DNA of 64,000 nt from Aphanomyces cochlioides (taxonomy: Eukaryota > Oomycota > Saprolegniomycetes > Saprolegniales > Verrucalvaceae), in contig JAHQRK010000028.1 in assembly GCA_019828595.1 (NCBI GenBank), forward strand, positions 1 through 64,000. Reading direction: 5' to 3'. Shown here piece after piece: positions 35,641 to 43,380 of the stretch (position 1 is the stretch's first letter; the number at the start of each line of letters is the position of its first letter). The notes below the pieces were generated by a model that made no database searches, was not told the DNA's origin, and saw nothing but the letters and a program-made list of their open reading frames with translations. The position numbers were made by a program, and so were the translations under genes.

Positions 35641-35656
35641 CGTGGATACTTCAGGG
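35641..35656 (+). repeat. Target-site duplication of copy J, 3' side of J
   Basis: CGTGGATACTTCAGGG, 16 nt, is identical to 43039-43054. Confidence 0.95.
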
Positions 35657-35802
35657 TTAAATGAGTTGTATTAACCTTATTTTTGAGCAAAGGCCCTAAT
35701 GACTTACTAATTTGCCTCGTACTGTATAAATAGAACTTGGAAAACAGAATATGGCAAAGTGGTCATTGAACAGGAGATGAAGTGAGTGAGCCGTCAGCTC
35801 AC
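35657..35802 (-). promoter_or_regulatory. 3' UTR of copy J: three structural signals
   Basis: The 146-nt 3' UTR has three features. At 35783-35805 a 9-bp stem (TGAGTGAGC / GCTCACTCA, loop TGACG) begins on the ORF2 stop codon TGA. At 35709-35722 lies the 14-nt motif complementary to the 5' UTR motif at 43016-43029. At the very end GGTTAA and TTAA plus target CC form a 6-bp terminal hairpin with loop TACAACTCAT. LINE reverse transcriptases often recognise 3' UTR structures of their own RNA, so these are the likely template signals. No poly(A) tail is encoded. Confidence 0.72.
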
Positions 35803-38800
35803 TCATGAAACGACGCTGTCAGGAATGGCGTGTTGACGTAACCAGGGGTCCGAAGATAGATGCTTGAGCACATTGAATACCTTGGTGTATCCCTTCTTGA
35901 GAGGGAGATCAACCAGGAGCTGTTGTAGATGTAGCTTGATCAAAGAGGCAGCATGAATGGCAACTTCCATCGGACTCTTCGCTGTGAGGTCGGGTCGAAA
36001 GGTGCGATCGGCACGTTGGAGCCATATTTGATAATACACGCAGGCTCGGACAATCGGCCAGATCTTCAGATAGCCACGGATGTAGTATCCATCGGACGGC
36101 TTGGGCGTCTCGTAGAACATTTCCAGACACGTGGACGGAAAGGAACACTCGAGCAGTCGCTGGATTGTCTTGAAGAAATACCAAACAGATTGACCATATC
36201 CACAAGAGAACAGGAAATGCTCGTACGTCTCATTGACACGACAGAAGACACACGTCGGCTTGGGGTCTTGGTACTGAAACAGATATTGCATGGCGTTGGC
36301 GCGGAGAAGGGTCTTGAAAATGAACTCTCCATATCGAGGGAGAATGTGGTCGGGTTGGAGGAAGGCGGCAAGTTGGGTAAGGCGCTTGGGGTCTTCGTAA
36401 AAGTTGGATGGCAGGTTGAGATGCTTGGTAGGAAGAATGGACGAGCTGACAGCTGGAGAAGCTCTGATCTTAGCCGATTTCGAAGTCGCAAACGCCAACA
36501 AGATCGGACTCGAGTCAGGGTGAATCATCCAGTGCCATTCCATCCATTCAGAGCTTGGCGTCGGCAAGTGGAACACGGGAGCATCCTCTTCAGAAACAAT
36601 CTCAAACAATCGTGATAACTTGGTCACCAAGATTGAGATCCATTGTTTCGTTGGAGGGACAAAATTGACTTGGCGGCAGGCACGGTTGATTTTGTCGAAC
36701 AAGATCGAAGCTGGCCAAACTCGCTGACACGGAGTCAACAAATGCGACAACTTCGTGATGTGAAGCGAAGCCAATACATTGGCTTGGTCTTGCGTCAATG
36801 TAGAGCACTGATCGTATAGGTCTTCGAGTCCAGGCAGATACGAGTTGTGCCAAAGGGGAACATCCAAAGATGAGATGTGATTTGGACAGCCGTACGGAGT
36901 CCAGCGAGATTCAAACCAGCTACTCAATAAGGCTTTCCACATTGGAGTGATATTGGGATTCTTGTACAGTTGTCTGATGAATGCAGAAGAGCCATTTGCC
37001 AAGAGGAGATCTCGGGGGGAACCCCATGGATGAAAAGCCTTCTCGAGGAGAGTATAGCCCGGCGTAATCCAGGCGGACATGGCAGACTTGCGGGGTGGGG
37101 TGGTGATGGCTTGAATGCATCTGATCATGACAGAGCGGTTGTGTTGTTGCCATAAAGCAAGTGCATGGTGCAGGCCTAAGCCACCGGACTTCTTCGGCAT
37201 GAATAGGATCTCCTTTTTGATCAAACGGAGGCCATGGACAGAGGAGGATGGGTTGATTTCTTCACCATGCATAAATTGAAGCATGGCCTTGTCGATCTTT
37301 TTGGCCAGGTCTTTGTCGGCAGGGACAAAAGCCAGTTGGTACCATAACACAGGCAGACATATGCTGTGCAGGATAGTGACTTTTCCGGCCATGGTTCGAG
37401 CCTTGTAGAGCCACAAAGACAAGCGAGCCACAAACTTCTCAAACACGTAATTGAAACGTGCCAATGGAGAAAGATTGGGCGCAACCAAGATACCAAGAGC
37501 CTTCACGGGACTGTCGGAAGTAACTTGTAGTGAGGCAAGGTTCCCATTCAACTGGCTGTAGGTCAGAATTTGGGTCTTGTCTACGTTGAGTCGGAAACCA
37601 GACTTGTCGCAAAAGGTTTGAACCAATGCAAGCTGCCGGTGGAGGCACGTTTCATTTGCAGCATAGAGTTGCGAGTCGTCGGCAAAGTAACTCCCAGTGT
37701 GGTAGCGATCCCCACACTTGATGCCATAGTTGGAGTGTTGCCGTAGGAGTTGGCACATCGGTTCCAAAGCGATCACAAACAGAAGTGGCGACAGTGGATC
37801 ACCTTGCAACACACCGCGTGAGATGTGAACTGGCTTGGACAAGAAGCCGTTCACCAAGATGCGAGACTTGCGGCCCGAGTACAGTACGCGAACCATGTCA
37901 ACAAAGGTTTCGGGAAAGCCATAGTGACGGAGGACGCGGAGCAAGTACGCGTGGTCCACGCGATCAAAAGCTTTCTCAAAGTCAAGCAGTGCCACCATCG
38001 AGGACGGACTGTGTAGTTTGATGTGGTGCAGCATGTCATCCAGTCGTGCAATATTGGTTTGGATATTGCTTCGACGGATAAAGCCTTGCTGGTCCGGGTG
38101 GATGATGTGTCGAATGTGGCGCTGGAGTCGATAAGCCAGAATACTCGTCAGGATTTTCACATCCGTGTTGAGTAGGCTAATGGGCCGATAGTTCTTGGCT
38201 TGTGACTTGGGGCCTTTCTTGTGCAGCAACACCAGCGTACTGACAAGTTGCATGGGAGTCAAGCGAGGGTGAGAATGGAGCTGGTGTGTGAATAGCAGCT
38301 CCAATACCAACGACCACTTGTGAGGTGCAAGTTTGAGGACTTCGAATGGCAGAGCGTTGGGACCTGGCGCTGAGTTCGAACTGCTGTGTCGAATAGCATG
38401 ATAGAACTCGTTGGCGCGCAAGGGAGCCGACAGCTCTTTCTGGGCTTGCTCTGGCAGTTGCTTGTGTCGAGTCAATGGGGTCAGAAATGACGACACTTCG
38501 TCTCCAGATCGCTGCACCTCGGGAGCTGCAAACAAGTCCTTGTAGTAGTCGACCAGGACGTCAGACATGCCTTGTTGATTGGAGACAACATTTCCATTGA
38601 CATCCACCAACTCTTTGAAGACTGTCTTCTTCAAGGGGGTAGGGACAGGGGACATGAAGTGGAACTTGGACGAGCGCTCTGCTTTATACAAGTGAAGTTG
38701 GAACGCCTGGTCTTGACGAAACTGCTTGTCTCGATCTTGCAGCTCGTGAATTTGCTTTTGAAGGTCTCGCACTCGATCCACCAGCACTGAATCTTGACGC

Positions 38801-39861
38801 ATGTTGGGGACTTGCAAAAGCGAAGCGATCTCGACAGCTAACTTCTTCAACGGCAGACGTTGTTTCTCCAATCGTTGAGAATGGAATTCTTTGAGTTGGG
38901 AGCGGATATCATTGACCAGTATGTCGTAGGCCTTGGAGATATTGTGGAATGATGGAGACTTGTCCAAAAATCGATCCAGACATCCATGAACAATCTCGGC
39001 CGCTCGTGGTAGACGAAGTAGCCAAGTTGGAGCTTTCCATGATCCAGAGCCATGGCGCAATGTTTGACGCTTTGTGATGATACGACAAGCCACGTGGTCA
39101 GCCTGTGGAACGTGTGGCATGTGCGTCGCCTTCCAATGACGAAGACCCGCCAAGGTGGACGAACAAAAGATGTAGTCGAGTCGGTTGGTGAGTGTGGGAC
39201 TTGTGAAGGTTCTTGCCACGGGGTTTTGACGGCGAAACAGATCCACCAGAGACAAACTGTGCATCCATTGTTCCAGTTGAAGGGTGCCGGCCATGGTGGA
39301 GGTACTGGGTCTCAACGAATCCAAATCTTTGTTGAGAGTGCAGTTGAAATCTCCTCCAACAATGTGGAGCGCATGTGGAGGAAAGTCGCGTGGCAATTCT
39401 TCGAAGTAACTTGCTCGTTGTTGGAAGGCTGCCGGCGCATAGATATTGTGGAGAACGACTGTCAGTGGACCCAGAGTACATCGCACTTGTAGATAACGAC
39501 CACGAAGCACTGGGTTGTCATGAGGGACTTGAGTGGCGTTCTTCAAAGGAGAGTGAGGATGTATCAACGTAGCCAGACCTCCAGTGGCTGGCGACGTGGA
39601 TACTTCAGGGTAAATAGGCTCTTCAAAGAACAAAGAGCCTTCGTGGTTTGTGATGCGTTGCCAATGGAACGCAACACGGTCGTGGAGACTTGGCGTGCGG
39701 AAACGGGTTTCTTGGATAAAGGAAACGTCGTGAACACTTGATAGTTTGTCGAGGATGTACCGATGACTGTTGGAGAAGCCATTGGTGTTGAGGGAGATGA
39801 TTTGTGGGTCCCAGTCCACGAGTTCAGTTGGGACATCGGAGAAGTTGTTGTCAATCATCAC
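35803..39861 (-). CDS. LINE ORF2: AP endonuclease-reverse transcriptase, intact (1,352 aa)
   Basis: This is the only uninterrupted, frame-intact ORF2 in the window. Residues 1-260 form an apurinic-type endonuclease: LNTNG (N25/N27), QETRF (E51), GGDFN (D171, N173), LDYIF (D229) and ADH (D255-H256). A helical linker spans about 320-410. The reverse transcriptase at about 520-780 shows NYRPISLLN, DFEKAFD (D627), LQGDPLSP (D688) and FADD (D728-D729). The C-terminal third carries a zinc motif CVFC...H...C (C1204, C1207, H1215, C1220). In this family the endonuclease nicks target DNA and the exposed 3' end primes reverse transcription of the element RNA. The start MMIDNN follows the ORF1 stop by 75 nt without overlap, so translation needs reinitiation, an internal entry or a separate RNA. 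No RNase H domain or tRNA-primer feature is seen. Confidence 0.95.
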   Translation of the reverse strand: MMIDNNFSDVPTELVDWDPQIISLNTNGFSNSHRYILDKLSSVHDVSFIQETRFRTPSLHDRVAFHWQRITNHEGSLFFEEPIYPEVSTSPATGGLATLIHPHSPLKNATQVPHDNPVLRGRYLQVRCTLGPLTVVLHNIYAPAAFQQRASYFEELPRDFPPHALHIVGGDFNCTLNKDLDSLRPSTSTMAGTLQLEQWMHSLSLVDLFRRQNPVARTFTSPTLTNRLDYIFCSSTLAGLRHWKATHMPHVPQADHVACRIITKRQTLRHGSGSWKAPTWLLRLPRAAEIVHGCLDRFLDKSPSFHNISKAYDILVNDIRSQLKEFHSQRLEKQRLPLKKLAVEIASLLQVPNMRQDSVLVDRVRDLQKQIHELQDRDKQFRQDQAFQLHLYKAERSSKFHFMSPVPTPLKKTVFKELVDVNGNVVSNQQGMSDVLVDYYKDLFAAPEVQRSGDEVSSFLTPLTRHKQLPEQAQKELSAPLRANEFYHAIRHSSSNSAPGPNALPFEVLKLAPHKWSLVLELLFTHQLHSHPRLTPMQLVSTLVLLHKKGPKSQAKNYRPISLLNTDVKILTSILAYRLQRHIRHIIHPDQQGFIRRSNIQTNIARLDDMLHHIKLHSPSSMVALLDFEKAFDRVDHAYLLRVLRHYGFPETFVDMVRVLYSGRKSRILVNGFLSKPVHISRGVLQGDPLSPLLFVIALEPMCQLLRQHSNYGIKCGDRYHTGSYFADDSQLYAANETCLHRQLALVQTFCDKSGFRLNVDKTQILTYSQLNGNLASLQVTSDSPVKALGILVAPNLSPLARFNYVFEKFVARLSLWLYKARTMAGKVTILHSICLPVLWYQLAFVPADKDLAKKIDKAMLQFMHGEEINPSSSVHGLRLIKKEILFMPKKSGGLGLHHALALWQQHNRSVMIRCIQAITTPPRKSAMSAWITPGYTLLEKAFHPWGSPRDLLLANGSSAFIRQLYKNPNITPMWKALLSSWFESRWTPYGCPNHISSLDVPLWHNSYLPGLEDLYDQCSTLTQDQANVLASLHITKLSHLLTPCQRVWPASILFDKINRACRQVNFVPPTKQWISILVTKLSRLFEIVSEEDAPVFHLPTPSSEWMEWHWMIHPDSSPILLAFATSKSAKIRASPAVSSSILPTKHLNLPSNFYEDPKRLTQLAAFLQPDHILPRYGEFIFKTLLRANAMQYLFQYQDPKPTCVFCRVNETYEHFLFSCGYGQSVWYFFKTIQRLLECSFPSTCLEMFYETPKPSDGYYIRGYLKIWPIVRACVYYQIWLQRADRTFRPDLTAKSPMEVAIHAASLIKLHLQQLLVDLPLKKGYTKVFNVLKHLSSDPWLRQHAIPDSVVS

Positions 39862-39936
39862 GAGTACAGATGAAAATGAGTAGAATGGAGGGGTCAGAGG
39901 GGAGGTTGAAATGGATTGAAGCAGGGGATAGAAGCC

Positions 39937-42900
39937 TTAGAGTTGATCGTCCTCCAAATCGAGGGGATCAATTTCGTCGGCGTTCATGGAGTGGTGAGCT
40001 TTGCTGCAGAGCTCGTCGATGTGGTAATTGTTGGTGATGCTTTTGAGCATCGAGATGGCCGACAAGACGGGAGCCGGCAAAGTGAACTTCTCGAGATTGT
40101 CGCTGAAGTTTTCGATCAAAGCAAACAGCGACCAGTCCGTCAAGCAGTTGGTGTCAGGCAATCTTGTTGCTTCTTGGTTCAATAGAACAGTCAGTGCCTC
40201 CGAGTTTGTGTAGAGGTCTGGGGCCCGATTTGAGAGGAATAAGTCAATCGTAGCAAGTGCAAAGAGGATGCGCTTGATCTCTGGTATGTCCGTGGTCAAT
40301 TCTTCCAAGATTTCTGACGGGTGAATCTTGTATTGAGCCATGAAGTTGACGTGATGTTTGTAGTTGTGAGGCTTGCCTTGAGCTTTTAACAAAGCCATCT
40401 TGCGCTCAATAGTCTTGGTTGCAACAAGTGACTGAAACAAACTGAGGTCTTCATCTTGTGCGTACATAGCATGTGCAACGAGCTGAGGATCATCTCGCAA
40501 AATGCGTTGACATTCGGTGATACTGCCTTCGACTTTCTTGTCTCGAATGATCTTCTTCGCCAATTCGAGGTGGGCTGCAGCAGACTTGTTAAGTCGTTGT
40601 TTCTTCGCTTTGCCTTTGGTCTTTTTCGGGCGTGGCGCACTTGAATCTTCCAATATAATTCGAGGCACTGCAAAGTCTTCAAACGAGAGTTCCACGTCGT
40701 CTTCTTCGAGGATATGAAAACGGTTGGATGTCGGCAGGGGATCCAAACGTGGGGACGAAGGCAAAGTACGTTTTGGAGCTGGTCCAGACCGGTAGCCCGT
40801 TACCAATTGAAGGTCCAGCGAGTTCTTGGGCTGCTCACTTGGTGGAGCAAGAGCGGGCGATTCGTTGGTAGACATTTCCACATCTTCTTGTTGTTTGTCT
40901 TGTCCATTGTTGTTAGGGGGATCGCTGTCACCAGACATATCGACATCAGAGCCATGAGAAGGAGCTGTTGGCTGTGGTTGTTCATCTTGACCATCTTCAG
41001 ATGCCTCAGTTGAGTCGGCCTTGCCTTCCGCATTTGTTCCAGGGTCTTGATCATGATCGTCTCCATCATGTTCAGGTTCTTTTTCTCCTGACGGAGGAGA
41101 TTTTGCCGCTGCCTTGGCCGCTTTTGCCTTCGCTTTTTCAGCCTTGGCCTCTGCACGTCGTGAAACAATCGACGGAGGCAATGTCTTGTTCAGAGCAGCG
41201 ATCTTGTGCTGAAACACGACGACAAAAGGCTGACCCGACGGATCCGTAATGGTGATTTCGCGTAGTGCGTCGCCGGATTTTGGCACCAACACTGCAGGAG
41301 GCGCAGACGACTTGAAAATGACTCTCAAATGCGGCGACTTGATGTTCTGACCAGCAGTAGGGTTGAATGCTGCTATCACTGACTTGGTCAATGCAGCCAT
41401 TTTCTTGACAATTGCCTTGGCCATCGAAGGGTGACTGACCTTGTTGAACGTAACGTAGTAGTTGTTGCCATAACGCGAGTATTTGGGAACCAGGAAGTCT
41501 TTGCCACCAAGTCGAAACGTTGTGCCTCCCATTTCCACGCACGTAGACAAGTTGTAACTTGAGATCACAATGGTCTGTGGGTTCTTCTTGTGGATCAAAA
41601 TGTTCGGAAATTTGGAGCCCCATAACGAACCAGGATTTTCCTTGACAAATTGATCGCAGATGACTTTTTCGGACCAGTCCTTGTAGCCTTCGCCCAACTT
41701 GACTGTGAGCTCGTACACTTGGGACTGGGGGGTGAGCAAAATGTTTTCAATGAAGGCGTCCATGTCACCAGAGTCTTTGTAGAATGCGTCCGCCATGGCC
41801 TCGCATCGCGCAATATCGTCATCGGCAATAGCATGAGCACCAGTGTTGCGGTGTTTCGCGCCTTTGGGAGCATTGCCTTGCTTGGAATCTTTCTTGGACG
41901 AAGCTGAATCCTTGCCGGGAGTCTTTTGCGTCCATGGATTGGCCTTTTCAGCGTTTTGTTGCTCTTGATCGCCTTGTATTTTGTCTGCCGCGGTAGGAGG
42001 ATCAACAGCGCCATTTCCTTGAGCAACGGATTTGTCGACAATGTCTTGATTTGACTGGTCATTGTCATTGTTTGTCGATTGTTCCTCTTGAATAACTTCT
42101 CCAGGAGTATCACACGGCTTCGCTTGGCCGTTAATGTCGCCTGACCCATCAACCTCCGAGTGAATTTGAGTATTTCCCTCGTCGGTTAAGGCCTCGGTTT
42201 CAGTAGAATCCTTCCCCTCGGCGTCTCCAGAGACCATATCCACGTCCTCTTGAGATTTTTCTTCTTCCTCTCCCGTTCTAGGAGGCTCAGCACAGGGGGC
42301 GACGCGGTTGGTGGCTGCTGGCTCAGTCCCATTGGTCACGAGAAAGGCCGGGGCCAGACCCCCAGTGACAGGGGTAGAAGGGGAATCCATGCCATCCCCG
42401 CAGCACGGTGACTGGGGTACACCATTGCTCCGGCGAGAACCCAAATCGGGATACCGCCCCCGCCCCTCCGAAGAGGCCCCTGGGGGGAAGTAGACAGAAC
42501 CGCAGGGTGTGCCCATAGGGGGGGCCCTCGTAGCCTCTAGGGCTGGCATGGACCCCGTTTTCTCGCCGCCTTCACTGGGGATCGACTCCAATTGGAGTCC
42601 AGGGAAGCAGCCACCACAGGCACAAGGCCCCAGTGGTTCGCCCTCCTGAGTGAGGGCTTCGCTAGACAAGTTAACGACAGTGGTCTGGGGGTCAACCACT
42701 GACCCACTGAGGTTGACCCCCCCTGGAACTCCGGCGAGTGGAGCACCAGGTGAAGCGCTGGGGGAGCGAGACGCAGATTGGTCTCCAGAGACGCTGTTGG
42801 GGTCGAACTCGACCTCCACTTCGGCCCTAGGGTTAGGTGTAGAGACATTACTCACACCACTTCCGCCATCCTGATTGGACGACGAAAGTGGGTGAGGTGA

Positions 42901-42975
42901 TACAATACCTGGAATGATGGTGACTCCGTGAGTGTTGGTCTCACGGAGCTCGGAACAGCTGTTGGCGCTGGACAT
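39937..42975 (-). CDS. LINE ORF1 protein of copy J, intact (1,012 aa)
   Basis: It starts at the ATG at 42975-42973 (MSSANSC, with N3S relative to other copies), 61 nt from the element 5' end. It is open to TAA at 39937, the same length as E's ORF1. It has G7 and C6 runs at the two frameshift-prone sites. J's visible differences from E elsewhere are scattered single residues (for example NDQSNQ, QKTPGK). The domain order is disordered Ser/Pro/Gly N-terminus, acidic stretch, conserved central domain (about 380-590), Lys/Ala helix, basic patch and helical C-terminus. Upstream, the same frame stays open through J's 5' UTR into the interrupted ORF2 of I, giving a 1,122-codon fused frame; this is probably a by-product of the insertion. 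Confidence 0.92.
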   Translation of the reverse strand: MSSANSCSELRETNTHGVTIIPGIVSPHPLSSSNQDGGSGVSNVSTPNPRAEVEVEFDPNSVSGDQSASRSPSASPGAPLAGVPGGVNLSGSVVDPQTTVVNLSSEALTQEGEPLGPCACGGCFPGLQLESIPSEGGEKTGSMPALEATRAPPMGTPCGSVYFPPGASSEGRGRYPDLGSRRSNGVPQSPCCGDGMDSPSTPVTGGLAPAFLVTNGTEPAATNRVAPCAEPPRTGEEEEKSQEDVDMVSGDAEGKDSTETEALTDEGNTQIHSEVDGSGDINGQAKPCDTPGEVIQEEQSTNNDNDQSNQDIVDKSVAQGNGAVDPPTAADKIQGDQEQQNAEKANPWTQKTPGKDSASSKKDSKQGNAPKGAKHRNTGAHAIADDDIARCEAMADAFYKDSGDMDAFIENILLTPQSQVYELTVKLGEGYKDWSEKVICDQFVKENPGSLWGSKFPNILIHKKNPQTIVISSYNLSTCVEMGGTTFRLGGKDFLVPKYSRYGNNYYVTFNKVSHPSMAKAIVKKMAALTKSVIAAFNPTAGQNIKSPHLRVIFKSSAPPAVLVPKSGDALREITITDPSGQPFVVVFQHKIAALNKTLPPSIVSRRAEAKAEKAKAKAAKAAAKSPPSGEKEPEHDGDDHDQDPGTNAEGKADSTEASEDGQDEQPQPTAPSHGSDVDMSGDSDPPNNNGQDKQQEDVEMSTNESPALAPPSEQPKNSLDLQLVTGYRSGPAPKRTLPSSPRLDPLPTSNRFHILEEDDVELSFEDFAVPRIILEDSSAPRPKKTKGKAKKQRLNKSAAAHLELAKKIIRDKKVEGSITECQRILRDDPQLVAHAMYAQDEDLSLFQSLVATKTIERKMALLKAQGKPHNYKHHVNFMAQYKIHPSEILEELTTDIPEIKRILFALATIDLFLSNRAPDLYTNSEALTVLLNQEATRLPDTNCLTDWSLFALIENFSDNLEKFTLPAPVLSAISMLKSITNNYHIDELCSKAHHSMNADEIDPLDLEDDQL

Positions 42976-43036
42976 TTTGAGCGCGGCGGCACTTGATAAC
43001 TTCTTGACTTGAGGGGTACGAGGCAAATTCGGAAGT
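42976..43036 (-). promoter_or_regulatory. 5' UTR of copy J with cyclisation motif
   Basis: The 61-nt leader holds the 14-nt motif at 43016-43029 (AATTTGCCTCGTAC on the element strand), an exact complement of 35709-35722. The next strong structure is the 9-bp hairpin in the first ORF1 codons. Confidence 0.7.
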
Positions 43037-43038
43037 TC

Positions 43039-43054
43039 CGTGGATACTTCAGGG
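43039..43054 (+). repeat. Target-site duplication of copy J, 5' side of J
   Basis: This is the second copy of CGTGGATACTTCAGGG. The bases TC (43037-43038) between it and the element end belong to neither, so they are probably untemplated additions. Confidence 0.95.
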
Positions 43055-43380
43055 TAAATAGGCTCTTCAAAGAACAAAGAGCCTTCGTGGTTTGTGATGC
43101 GTTGCCAATGGAACGCAACACGGTCGTGGAGACTTGGCGTGCGGAAACGGGTTTCTTGGATAAAGGAAACGTCGTGAACACTTGATAGTTTGTCGAGGAT
43201 GTACCGATGACTGTTGGAGAAGCCATTGGTGTTGAGGGAGATGATTTGTGGGTCCCAGTCCACGAGTTCAGTTGGGACATCGGAGAAGTTGTTGTCAATC
43301 ATCACGAGTACAGATGAAAATGAGTAGAATGGAGGGGTCAGAGGGGAGGTTGAAATGGATTGAAGCAGGGGATAGAAGCC

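Larger units (their letters stand above)
35657..43036 (-). mobile_element. LINE copy J, complete 7,380 bp with both ORFs open
   Basis: J is the deepest and so the youngest insertion of its chain (D>G>H>I>J). It is complete from 5' ACTTCC (43036) to 3' CATTTAA (35657) and uninterrupted. The TSD is perfect, with two extra bases (43037-43038) at the 5' junction. It has the full set of family signals: a 61-nt leader, two open ORFs, the stop-codon hairpin, both 14-nt complementary motifs and the terminal hairpin. It is the best candidate in the window for a retrotransposition-competent copy. Activity is inferred from integrity and not shown. Confidence 0.95.
31849..43305 (-). pseudogene. LINE ORF2 of copy I, split by insertion of J
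   Basis: The N-terminal piece is 43305-43055 and the main piece 35656-31849. Joined, they total 4,059 nt with no frameshift. Only the insertion of J breaks it, after about codon 84 in the endonuclease domain (YPEVST). The main piece holds the remaining endonuclease motifs (GGDFN, LDYIF, ADH), all reverse transcriptase motifs and the zinc motif. Confidence 0.9.
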
